A DNA stretch of 64,000 bases, from contig CAYJGB010000009.1 in NCBI GenBank assembly GCA_964369405.1, positions 20,416-84,415 on the forward strand, read 5' to 3'. Positions 15,914-23,940 of the stretch are shown here, one piece after another (the stretch's first letter is position 1; the number at the start of each line of letters is the position of its first letter). Source of the stretch: CAYJFG01 sp964369405. GTDB lineage: Bacteria; Bacillota; Clostridia; Oscillospirales; Acutalibacteraceae. The translations under genes and the position numbers were made by a program. Below the pieces are notes generated by a model. That model saw nothing but the letters and a program-made list of their open reading frames with translations, did not search any database and was not told the DNA's origin.

Positions 15914-18010
15914 ATGACAAATGTTCCAGAAATGTTCGGCAGTTTGGTTTTTGATGACGCTACTATGAAGCAAAGACTTCCAAAGCAAACTTACAAGACT
16001 ATGAAAAAAACTATTTTAGAAGGTCAGCCTTTAGACTTAAACGTTGCTAACATTGTTGCTAACGCTATGAAAGATTGGGCTGTAGAAAAAGGTGTTACTC
16101 ACTTTACACACTGGTTCCAACCTATGACTGGTGTTACTGCTGAAAAACACGATAGCTTTATTAATCCTACTGAAGACGGAAAAGTTATTATGGAGTTTTC
16201 TGGTAAAGAACTTATTAAAGGTGAACCAGATGCATCAAGTTTTCCATCAGGTGGAATAAGAGCTACTTTTGAAGCAAGAGGTTACACAACTTGGGACCCT
16301 ACATCTTATGCTTTTATTAAAGATGGCACATTATGTATTCCAACAGCATTCTGTTCTTACACTGGAGAAGTTTTAGATAAAAAAACTCCACTACTACGTT
16401 CAATGGATAGAATAAGCGAAGAAGCTTTTAGAGTTTTAAAATTATTTGGTGATACTGAAACTACTAGAGTTATTACTACTTTAGGTCCTGAACAAGAGTA
16501 TTTCTTAATTGATGAAGACGTATATAACCAAAGAAAAGATTTAATATATACAGGTAGAACATTATTTGGTGCAAAAGCTCCAAAAGGTCAAGAGTTAGAA
16601 GACCACTACTTTGGAACAATAAAAAAACGTGTTGCTGATTTTATGAAAGATTTAGACGAAGAGTTATGGAAACTTGGAATTTATGCTAAAACAAAACATA
16701 ACGAAGTTGCTCCTGCTCAACACGAACTAGCACCAGTATTTACAACTACAAACTTAGCTACTGACCACAATCAGTTAACTATGGAAATGATGAAAGTTGT
16801 AGCTAGAAGACATGGTATGGTTTGTTTATTACACGAAAAACCATTTGCAGGTGTAAACGGAAGTGGTAAACATAATAACTGGTCAATTTCTACTAATACA
16901 GGTAAAAATTTACTAGACCCTACTAAAACACCAGAAGAAAATCCACAATTCTTACTATTCTTATCAGCAGTAATTAAAGGTGTTGATGAATATCAAGACT
17001 TATTAAGATTATCAGTAGCATCTGCTGGAAACGACCACAGATTAGGCGCTAACGAAGCTCCTCCTGCTATTATTTCAATGTTCTTAGGTGAAGAATTAAC
17101 AGAAATCCTAGAAAAAATTGAAAAAGGCGAAGAATATTCAAAAACATCAGTACCGAAAATGGAAATGGGTACAGTTGTACTACCTAACTTTAAAAAGGAT
17201 ACAACAGACAGAAACCGTACTTCTCCATTTGCATTCACTGGTAATAAATTTGAATTCCGTATGTTAGGTTCAGCACTTAACATTGCTTGTCCTAACATTA
17301 TGCTAAACACAATAATTGCTGAAGTATTAAGCGAATTTGCAAACGAACTTGAAAAGGCTTCTGATTTTAATGCATGTGTTCAATCAATAATCAAGAAAAC
17401 AGCTACTAATCATAAGAGAATTATCTTTAATGGTAACAACTACTCAGACGAATGGGTTGTAGAAGCTGAAAAAAGAGGTTTATCTAACTTAAAAACTACT
17501 CCAGAGGCACTTGCACGTTACATAGACCAAAAAAATGTTGATTTATTTGAGAAAAACAAAATATATAACGAAACTGAATTACACTCAAGATATGAAATCC
17601 AGTTAGAAAACTACTCAAAGGTAATCAACATCGAAGCATTAACTATGCTTGATATGTCTAAAAAAGATATTTTCCCTTCAGTATCTGCTTACACTAGAGA
17701 ATTATCAGATACTATAAACTCAAAACTAGCTATCAGCCAAGATATCCCTTGTGATGCTGAAATAGAACTAGTTAAAAAATTATCATCACTTCTAAACTGT
17801 TTCTCTAAGAAAATTGATGCATTAGAGGCTACTTTAATTAAAGTTAAAGAAATTGAAGATGCTCAAGAGATGGCAAACTACTATCAATCAGATGTATTTG
17901 CTAGAATGCAAGAGTTAAGAGCTGTTGGTGATGAAATGGAAATCAATATGAGTTCAGATTTCTGGCCTTACCCATCTTATGGCGATATTTTATTTAGTGT
18001 TTGTAAATAA
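15914..18010 (+). CDS. glnN: Glutamine synthetase type III
   Basis: Glutamine synthetase of the large GSIII class (698 residues; the class is around 700), forming glutamine from glutamate, ammonia and ATP. Family marks: [12 protein letters not shown] near the N-terminus, [36 protein letters not shown] (metal-binding glutamates), [24 protein letters not shown] (ATP and glutamate site) and [12 protein letters not shown]. Its leader carries a conditional terminator. Two further hairpins and the ammonium transporter gene follow. It works with the divergent glutamate synthase as the GS-GOGAT cycle. Confidence 0.97.
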   Translation: MTNVPEMFGSLVFDDATMKQRLPKQTYKTMKKTILEGQPLDLNVANIVANAMKDWAVEKGVTHFTHWFQPMTGVTAEKHDSFINPTEDGKVIMEFSGKELIKGEPDASSFPSGGIRATFEARGYTTWDPTSYAFIKDGTLCIPTAFCSYTGEVLDKKTPLLRSMDRISEEAFRVLKLFGDTETTRVITTLGPEQEYFLIDEDVYNQRKDLIYTGRTLFGAKAPKGQELEDHYFGTIKKRVADFMKDLDEELWKLGIYAKTKHNEVAPAQHELAPVFTTTNLATDHNQLTMEMMKVVARRHGMVCLLHEKPFAGVNGSGKHNNWSISTNTGKNLLDPTKTPEENPQFLLFLSAVIKGVDEYQDLLRLSVASAGNDHRLGANEAPPAIISMFLGEELTEILEKIEKGEEYSKTSVPKMEMGTVVLPNFKKDTTDRNRTSPFAFTGNKFEFRMLGSALNIACPNIMLNTIIAEVLSEFANELEKASDFNACVQSIIKKTATNHKRIIFNGNNYSDEWVVEAEKRGLSNLKTTPEALARYIDQKNVDLFEKNKIYNETELHSRYEIQLENYSKVINIEALTMLDMSKKDIFPSVSAYTRELSDTINSKLAISQDIPCDAEIELVKKLSSLLNCFSKKIDALEATLIKVKEIEDAQEMANYYQSDVFARMQELRAVGDEMEINMSSDFWPYPSYGDILFSVCK

Positions 18011-18021
18011 TTAAAATAGTT

Positions 18022-18095
18022 TACACAATGGCGTGTATATACTAAAGATAAGTTAATCTATGATTAACTACCTCTAATGTATGTACACGCATTTT
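18022..18095 (+). promoter_or_regulatory. glnN-amt intergenic terminator 1 with overlapping hexaloop hairpin
   Basis: Hairpin TACAC-AATGGC-GTGTA (18022-18037) again shows the A1/G4 hexaloop. It overlaps the 5' arm of a 12-bp terminator stem (18031-18042 with 18079-18090, one G-U), which is capped by an inner AGTTAATC/GATTAACT stem and followed by ATTTTTATT. It could stop glnN transcription, or be overridden when the small hairpin is stabilised by a protein. Confidence 0.65.
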
Positions 18096-18115
18096 TATTA
18101 TTACAATATAATATT

Positions 18116-18189
18116 ATACACAAAGGCGTGTATGTATTTTAAAGATAAGTTTTATTTCTTTAAAGTATATATACGCCTTTAATTTATTT
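18116..18189 (+). promoter_or_regulatory. amt leader: hexaloop hairpin overlapping terminator-like hairpin 2
   Basis: ATACAC-AAAGGC-GTGTAT (18116-18133) has the same AAAGGC loop as the glnN leader. It competes with a long hairpin (18122-18145 with 18157-18180; stem about 24 bp with a few G-U pairs) followed by a weak T-rich tail. The long hairpin ends about 10 bases before the amt ribosome site (AAGGAGAG), so it could also hinder translation. The terminator loops of hairpins 1 and 2 share AAAGATAAGTT. Confidence 0.65.
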
Positions 18190-18204
18190 AAGGAGAGATT
18201 ATAA

Positions 18205-19917
18205 ATGGAAAATGTTAATGTAGATAACATTATGGAAATGGCAAGTGGTACTACTTTTGGTGTTTGGTTCCTTATAGGTGCTGCTTTAGTATTCTTTATG
18301 CAATGCGGATTTGCAATGGTTGAAAGTGGTTTTACTAGAGCTAAAAATGCTGGTAACATCATTATGAAAAATCTTATGGACTTCTCTGTTGGTGCAGTTG
18401 TGTTCTCACTTTTAGGTTTTTCTCTAATGATGGCTGAAGATTATATTATGGGTGTTATCGGTATGCCAAACTTAGATATGTTTACTAATTACGGCAGTAT
18501 AAACTGGTCTAGCTTCGTATTTAATATGGTTTTCTGTGCTACTGCTGCTACTATCGTTTCTGGTGCTATGGCAGAACGTACTAAATTTAGTTCTTACTTA
18601 ATTTACAGTGCTATTTTAAGTGCTGTTGTTTATCCAATAGAAGCTGGCTGGATTTGGAATCCAGAGGGTTGGTTATTCCAAATGGGCTTTATTGATTTCG
18701 CTGGTTCTACTGCTATTCACATGGTTGGTGGTATATCTGCTCTTATCGGTGCTTTCTTACTAGGTCCTAGAATTGGTAAATATACTAAATCTGGTAAAGT
18801 TAAAGCTATCCCTGGTCACAGTTTAACTCTTGGTGCTTTAGGTGTGTTCATCTTATGGTTTGGTTGGTACGGTTTTAACGGTGCTGCTGCTACAAGTCTA
18901 GAGGGCTTAGGTTCTATCTTCTTAACAACAACATTATCACCAGCTATTGCTACTGTTGTTACTATGTTCTTTACTTGGTTTAAAAATGGTAAACCTGATG
19001 TATCAATGTCACTTAATGGTGCATTAGCCGGCTTAGTTGCTATTACTGCTGGTTGTGCAAATGTTGATGCTTTAGGCAGTGTTATAATAGGTGCTGTTGC
19101 TGGTATTTTAGTAGTAGTCGCAGTTGAAGTAGTAGATATAAAAATTAAAATCGATGACCCAGTTGGTGCATTTGCTGTACACGGTGTAAATGGTATTTGG
19201 GGTACATTAGCTGTTGGATTATTTGCAATGGAAGGTGGCTTATTCTATGGTGGTGGAGCAAGTTTACTAGGAGTTCAAGCTCTAGGTGTAGCTGCTGTTG
19301 CAGGTTGGACAATTGTTACAATGTTCCCAGTGTTCTTTATAATCAAGAAAACTACTGGTTTAAGAGTTACACAAGAGGAAGAAGTATTAGGCCTTGACAT
19401 GACAGAACATGGACTAATCAGCAGTTATGCTGACTTTATGCCAACAGTAATTGCAAATGCATCTCTTGATGACCCATCTGCTAGTGTAACAGGCAAAGTA
19501 AGTGTTAATGATGCAATACCTGTACAATTAGTACAAGGAGCTCAATCACCTGCATCTGATATAAAAATTTCTAAAATTGAGATATTATTAAAACAAAGCA
19601 AACTAGAAGAACTTAAAAACGCAATGGACGCAATTGGAATTACAGGTATGACAGTAACACAAGTGCTAGGTTGTGGAATGCAAAAAGGTAAAGCTGAGTA
19701 TTATCGTGGTGTACCAGTAGAAATGAACTTATTACCTAAAATGCAAGTTGAGATAGTTGTAAGTAAAATTCCTGTACAAACAGTAGTAGACGCTGTAGTA
19801 AAAGCACTTTACACAGGACATATTGGAGATGGAAAAATATTCGTTTACAATGTGGAAGATGTTGTTAAAGTACGTACAGGAGAGAGAGGCTACGCTGCAC
19901 TGCAAGACGTAGAATAA
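18205..19917 (+). CDS. amt: Ammonium transporter fused to a C-terminal PII signalling domain
   Basis: A 570-residue fusion. Residues about 1-400 are an Amt channel with roughly 11 membrane helices, AMAERTKFSSYL, the twin pore histidines in AIHMVGG and AVHGVNG, and the C-terminal amt signature VTQEEEVLGLDMTEHG. After a linker, residues about 455-570 form a PII (GlnB/GlnK) domain: ISKIEILLKQSKLEELKNAM, GCGMQKGKAEYYRG, LLPKMQVEIVV, HIGDGKIFVYNVEDVVKVRTGERG (ATP/2-oxoglutarate site). In the T-loop, the position of the uridylylated tyrosine of enterobacterial PII is valine (YRGVPVEMNLLPK). Control is therefore probably by ligand only. PII normally plugs Amt; here it is covalently attached. Confidence 0.95.
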   Translation: MENVNVDNIMEMASGTTFGVWFLIGAALVFFMQCGFAMVESGFTRAKNAGNIIMKNLMDFSVGAVVFSLLGFSLMMAEDYIMGVIGMPNLDMFTNYGSINWSSFVFNMVFCATAATIVSGAMAERTKFSSYLIYSAILSAVVYPIEAGWIWNPEGWLFQMGFIDFAGSTAIHMVGGISALIGAFLLGPRIGKYTKSGKVKAIPGHSLTLGALGVFILWFGWYGFNGAAATSLEGLGSIFLTTTLSPAIATVVTMFFTWFKNGKPDVSMSLNGALAGLVAITAGCANVDALGSVIIGAVAGILVVVAVEVVDIKIKIDDPVGAFAVHGVNGIWGTLAVGLFAMEGGLFYGGGASLLGVQALGVAAVAGWTIVTMFPVFFIIKKTTGLRVTQEEEVLGLDMTEHGLISSYADFMPTVIANASLDDPSASVTGKVSVNDAIPVQLVQGAQSPASDIKISKIEILLKQSKLEELKNAMDAIGITGMTVTQVLGCGMQKGKAEYYRGVPVEMNLLPKMQVEIVVSKIPVQTVVDAVVKALYTGHIGDGKIFVYNVEDVVKVRTGERGYAALQDVE

Positions 19918-19954
19918 AATTACCTAATCCTTATAAATTCACATAACAGAAAAG

Positions 19955-19995
19955 CTCATTATATTAAGTTATCCTGCTTAATATGGTGAGTTTTT
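19955..19995 (+). terminator. amt terminator
   Basis: A 14-bp stem (19955-19968 with 19977-19990, two G-U pairs) followed by TTTTT. Confidence 0.85.
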
Positions 19996-20035
19996 CATTT
20001 AAAGGTATATTTCTCAATTAAATAGACTATTTTTA

Positions 20036-20064
20036 TTGATATATTCATAAATTTGTGATATAGT
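20036..20064 (+). promoter_or_regulatory. Promoter of the CorC/HlyC-family gene
   Basis: TTGATA (20036-20041) and TATAGT (20059-20064), 17 bases apart. Confidence 0.55.
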
Positions 20065-20100
20065 ATACGCATTGATTTAAATTTTTTTAGAGGTGATTTT

Positions 20101-21393
20101 TTGGATCCAGATAATCTTTATAATATTATAATGGGTGTTTCTATAGTTATATTAATACTTATGTCAGCGTTTTTCTCTTCAATAGAAACTGCTTTTTCTT
20201 CTGTAAATACAATCAGATTAAAGCACTCTGCAGAAAAAGGAAATAAACGTGCTAAAACAGCATTATATGTTACCGAAAACTATGATAAGGCATTAACAAC
20301 AATTTTAATTGGTAATAACATAGTTAATATAGGTTGTTCTTCTTTGGCAACTGTTCTGTGTATTAATCTTTTTGGCGACATTGGCGCAGCTATTAGTACA
20401 GGCGCTGTCACGCTACTAGTGTTAACTTTTGGCGAAGTCTTACCTAAATGTATAGCAAAAGAACACGCAGAAAACTATTGTTTAGTTACAGGAAGAACTC
20501 TAAAATTTTTAATGACATTGTTCTCCCCTATAGTATTTATATTTATAAAGTTAAAAACTATAGCATTAAACTTACTAAGCAAAGGTGAAGATGGTCCATC
20601 AGTTACTGAGGACGAGTTAAAGTTCATAATCGAGAGCATTGAAGAAGAAGGCGTGTTAGAAGAACAAGAGAGCAATCTTGTTCAATCTGCACTAGATTTT
20701 GATGAGAAAACTGTTCAAGAAATACTTACTCCTAGAGTAGATATTACTGCTATAAACATAAATGATAAAGTTGAAGATATAGCTAAACTAATAATATCTG
20801 AGAGATACTCAAGAATACCTGTGTATGATGAAAGCATAGATAATATCATTGGTATCTTACACACAAGAGATTTCTTAGAAGCTATAGCAAAAGGTAAAAA
20901 GCCTATAATCAAGGAGTTAATTCAACCTCCGTATTTTGTATATAAAACAAAAAAACTTTCTAAAATATTAACTGACTTTAAATATAACAAATTAAATATC
21001 GCAATTGTATCTGATGATTACGGTGGAACTGTCGGAATAGTAACAATGGAAGATTTGCTAGAAGAGTTAGTTGGAGAGATTTGGGACGAAGACGAAGAAA
21101 TAGAGCAACTATGCAAACCTTTAGTTAATGGAGGATTTGAGGTTAGTGGCGATATGGATTTAGACGAAATGTTAACTTTATTTAAATTAAGCGAAGATAC
21201 TATTGAATGTGATAGCGTATCAGTAGGTGGTTGGATATTTGAACATTTAGGAAAAATACCAGAACAAGGTAAAGAGTTTAATTATAAAATGCTTAGCCTA
21301 AAGGTAAAAGAAGTAGTTGAACAAAGAATTAACTTAGTAGATATATTTATGAATAGTAATTATCAAGAAGAATTAGAAGATAAAATTGTTTAG
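20101..21393 (+). CDS. Hemolysin/CorC (CNNM-CBS) family membrane protein
   Basis: A 430-residue protein with three parts. The N-terminal CNNM (DUF21) membrane domain (residues about 1-180, including FSSIETAFSSVNTIRLKHSAEKG and LTFGEVLPKCIAKEHAE) is followed by a pair of CBS domains (about 195-330; TPRVDITAI, RYSRIPVYDE, GILHTRDFL, VSDDYGGTVGIVTMEDLLEELVGEI). A C-terminal CorC_HlyC domain closes the chain. Family members are linked to Mg2+/Co2+ efflux or regulation; the hemolysin name is historical. The start is TTG after an AGAGGTGAT ribosome site. Confidence 0.9.
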   Translation: MDPDNLYNIIMGVSIVILILMSAFFSSIETAFSSVNTIRLKHSAEKGNKRAKTALYVTENYDKALTTILIGNNIVNIGCSSLATVLCINLFGDIGAAISTGAVTLLVLTFGEVLPKCIAKEHAENYCLVTGRTLKFLMTLFSPIVFIFIKLKTIALNLLSKGEDGPSVTEDELKFIIESIEEEGVLEEQESNLVQSALDFDEKTVQEILTPRVDITAININDKVEDIAKLIISERYSRIPVYDESIDNIIGILHTRDFLEAIAKGKKPIIKELIQPPYFVYKTKKLSKILTDFKYNKLNIAIVSDDYGGTVGIVTMEDLLEELVGEIWDEDEEIEQLCKPLVNGGFEVSGDMDLDEMLTLFKLSEDTIECDSVSVGGWIFEHLGKIPEQGKEFNYKMLSLKVKEVVEQRINLVDIFMNSNYQEELEDKIV

Positions 21394-21467
21394 TTTGTTA
21401 TTGAAATTTATAAACATATGTGATACACTAAATTTACTAGAATAATATTTTTGAAAGGAAGTTTTGT

Positions 21468-22283
21468 ATGATTAAATTCAATCAAATTATCACGCTTGAT
21501 AATTTAGACCAATTTAAAATGCATATAGCTAAAAACAATGGTATTTCTAATCCGCTAGATGAATTTATTGAAAATTTTGATTCGTGGATAGGTTGGAATA
21601 CGTGGCGTGGCGAAGGAAATAAAAATCGCTTTAATAGAAAGTATGTTATATCATTTATTGATTTCTATCCACAACGAGGAACATTTTTATTCGGCGGCAT
21701 ATTTGAAATCGTTAATACATATTCAGATCATTATGATGTTAAATTGCTTGATGATTTTAAGGATTATATTGGACGATTAAAGGTTTCAAATATTAATACA
21801 ACTAGAGGTAGCTCTTTTAAATTAGAGAACTATTATAACGATATTGAAATAATAGAGCTTTTAGATAAATCATACTCTACAAATATTTTTCCTGGATATG
21901 AAAATATAGATTACTCTTTTCAAACAGTTAAACGAATTATTTTGAATGATACTATCGATTGGAAAACGGCTCTAGAAAATGTAAAAGGAGTTTATATGCT
22001 TAGTGATGTACTAACTGGAAAAAGGTATATAGGTTCAGCATATGGCGATTATGGAATTTGGGCTAGATGGTGTCAATACTGTGAGAACGGACATGGTGGT
22101 AATAAAAAGCTAATCGATTTAGTTAATACCAAAGATTATAACTACATATGTGAGAACTTTAAATTCACTTTACTTGAAATACACCCTAAATTTACACAAG
22201 ATGATTTTATTATTTTAAGAGAAAGTTATTGGAAAGAAGTAATGCTTTCTCGTCAACCTAAATTTGGATACAATTCAAACTAA
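21468..22283 (+). CDS. GIY-YIG nuclease domain protein
   Basis: A 271-residue protein with a C-terminal GIY-YIG domain: GVY at 174-176, YIG at 187-189, the catalytic arginine region IWARWCQYC (Arg200) and the closing RESYWKEVMLSRQPKFGYN with its metal-binding glutamate. Residues 1-165 are an N-terminal region I do not recognise, with an aromatic-rich NFDSWIGWNTWRGEG segment. Similar stand-alone GIY-YIG proteins occur in many bacteria and may act in DNA repair or defence; target unknown. No methyltransferase or intron lies nearby. Ribosome site AAAGGAAG; its own terminator follows. Confidence 0.82.
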   Translation: MIKFNQIITLDNLDQFKMHIAKNNGISNPLDEFIENFDSWIGWNTWRGEGNKNRFNRKYVISFIDFYPQRGTFLFGGIFEIVNTYSDHYDVKLLDDFKDYIGRLKVSNINTTRGSSFKLENYYNDIEIIELLDKSYSTNIFPGYENIDYSFQTVKRIILNDTIDWKTALENVKGVYMLSDVLTGKRYIGSAYGDYGIWARWCQYCENGHGGNKKLIDLVNTKDYNYICENFKFTLLEIHPKFTQDDFIILRESYWKEVMLSRQPKFGYNSN

Positions 22284-22294
22284 AAAACAAATAA

Positions 22295-22342
22295 GCAAGT
22301 GACTGATATTTATAAAAATCAGTTGCTTGTTTTTTGTTTTTA
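22295..22342 (+). terminator. Terminator after the GIY-YIG gene
   Basis: ACTGAT/ATCAGT extended outward through GCAAG/CTTGT with two G-U pairs (22295-22307 with 22318-22330), followed by a long T-tract. Confidence 0.85.
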
Positions 22343-22386
22343 TAATTGTTTTATCATTTTTAAGTTGAAATTTTAATATCAAATTA

Positions 22387-22415
22387 TTGAATAAGTTTTG
22401 AATTTATGATAAAAT
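22387..22415 (+). promoter_or_regulatory. hisHF promoter
   Basis: TTGAAT (22387-22392) and TAAAAT (22410-22415), 17 bases apart, about 30 bases before hisH. Confidence 0.5.
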
Positions 22416-22443
22416 AAATAAAAACAAGTAAAGGAATAATAAT

Positions 22444-23067
22444 ATGATAGCTGTAATAGATTATGGAGCAGGAAACTTACAAAGTGTAGTAAAAGCATTA
22501 AACTATATTGAGTGCGAGAGCATTATAACAAAAGATAAAGAAACGCTTCTAAATTGTGACGGTGCAATTCTACCTGGTGTTGGTTCTTTTGGTGATGCAA
22601 TGAAATGTATGCAAGATAGTAAAATGGATAGCGCAATAAAAGATTATATAAAAACAGATAAACCTCTACTTGGCATATGTTTAGGTTTACAACTTTTATT
22701 CCCTAACAGCGAAGAAAGCCCTAATATTAGTGGGCTTAGCTTAGCAAGTGGAAGTATTACAAAAATACCTAATCAAAATGGAACTCTTAAAATACCACAT
22801 ATGGGTTGGAACTCTTTGGAGATAAAAAACAATAAAGAGGGGTTATTTAAGAATATAGAAAATCAATCGTATGTATATTTTGTACATTCATATTATTTAA
22901 ATGCAACAGATAAAAACATAGTAACATCTACAACCGATTATGGTGTTACAATAGATGCTTCTGTACAGCACAACAATATAATAGCAACACAATTCCACCC
23001 AGAAAAAAGTGGAAAAGTAGGACTACAAATGCTAAAAAACTTTGCTGATATGACAAATATAAGATAA
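22444..23067 (+). CDS. hisH: Imidazole glycerol phosphate synthase, glutaminase subunit HisH
   Basis: A class I glutamine amidotransferase of 207 residues supplying ammonia to HisF in histidine synthesis. The triad is visible: Cys79 in LLGICLGLQLL, His185 and Glu187 in TQFHPEKS. The oxyanion-strand motif LPGVGSFGDAM is also typical of HisH. It is followed by hisF after 15 bp. The other histidine genes are not in this window. Confidence 0.95.
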   Translation: MIAVIDYGAGNLQSVVKALNYIECESIITKDKETLLNCDGAILPGVGSFGDAMKCMQDSKMDSAIKDYIKTDKPLLGICLGLQLLFPNSEESPNISGLSLASGSITKIPNQNGTLKIPHMGWNSLEIKNNKEGLFKNIENQSYVYFVHSYYLNATDKNIVTSTTDYGVTIDASVQHNNIIATQFHPEKSGKVGLQMLKNFADMTNIR

Positions 23068-23082
23068 TAGGAGAAAATATAA

Positions 23083-23838
23083 ATGTATGCAAAAAGAATA
23101 ATACCTTGTTTAGATGTTAAAGATGGACGAGTTGTAAAAGGAACAAGTTTTGTTAACTTAAAAGATGCAGGCGACCCTGTAGAATGTGCAAAGAATTACG
23201 ATGTACAAGGTGCAGACGAATTAGTACTACTAGATATAACAGCATCAAGCGATGCAAGAAACATAATAGTAGATATAGTAAATAAAGTTGCTGACAGTAT
23301 ATTTATACCATTTACTGTAGGTGGTGGCATACGAAGCGTTGACGATTTTACAGATATACTGCGAGCAGGAGCAGATAAAGTGTCTGTAAACAGTGCAGCA
23401 ATTTTAAGACCAGAAATAATTAATGAAGCGTCTTACAAATTTGGTTCTCAGTGTGTAGTAGTTGCGATTGATGCTAAGAGAAAAGATGATAGTTTCGAAG
23501 TATATATCAACGGTGGCAGAAAGCCTATGGGACTAGATGCAGTTGAGTGGGCTATAGAAGCTGAAAAACGTGGTGCAGGCGAAATACTTCTAACTAGTAT
23601 GGATTGCGACGGACAAAAAAACGGTTATGATTTAGAGCTTACTAAGGCTGTTTCTGAAAGTGTATCAATCCCTGTAATTGCTTCAGGTGGAGCAGGTACA
23701 CTAGAGCATTTTTCAGATGCATTTACAACAGGTAAAGCTGATGCAGTGCTTGCCGCTTCCCTATTTCACTTTGGCGAAATATCAATTGAAGAATTAAAAA
23801 CGTATCTTGCAAGCGAAAATATAAGTGTCAGAAGATAA
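23083..23838 (+). CDS. hisF: Imidazole glycerol phosphate synthase, cyclase subunit HisF
   Basis: A 251-residue (beta/alpha)8-barrel that forms imidazole glycerol phosphate and AICAR from PRFAR and ammonia. It starts with the HisF signature [17 protein letters not shown], including the catalytic Asp11, and has VVAIDAKR with the second catalytic aspartate, [10 protein letters not shown] and [15 protein letters not shown] phosphate-binding loops. It forms a heterodimer with HisH from the preceding gene. Its sequence is that of the histidine enzyme, not the divergent homologue used in surface-sugar amidotransferases. Confidence 0.96.
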   Translation: MYAKRIIPCLDVKDGRVVKGTSFVNLKDAGDPVECAKNYDVQGADELVLLDITASSDARNIIVDIVNKVADSIFIPFTVGGGIRSVDDFTDILRAGADKVSVNSAAILRPEIINEASYKFGSQCVVVAIDAKRKDDSFEVYINGGRKPMGLDAVEWAIEAEKRGAGEILLTSMDCDGQKNGYDLELTKAVSESVSIPVIASGGAGTLEHFSDAFTTGKADAVLAASLFHFGEISIEELKTYLASENISVRR

Positions 23839-23882
23839 GAAGTAATTAATTATTTACATTTATTTATTAGTTTTTACAAGTC

Positions 23883-23925
23883 AACAGCCCACTTAAACAA
23901 AATGTTTAAGTGGGCTGTTTAAATT
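23883..23925 (+). terminator. hisHF terminator
   Basis: A perfect 16-bp stem (23883-23898 with 23904-23919) around AAAAT, followed by a T/A-rich tail. It lies between convergent hisF and amylase genes and may serve both. Confidence 0.8.
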
Positions 23926-23940
23926 ATTTTAATTTTATTA

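Noticed and set aside
22444..23838. hisHF homologues of a surface-sugar amidotransferase system
   Set aside because: HisF keeps the normal active-site aspartates and phosphate loops of the histidine enzyme, and no sugar-biosynthesis genes are adjacent.
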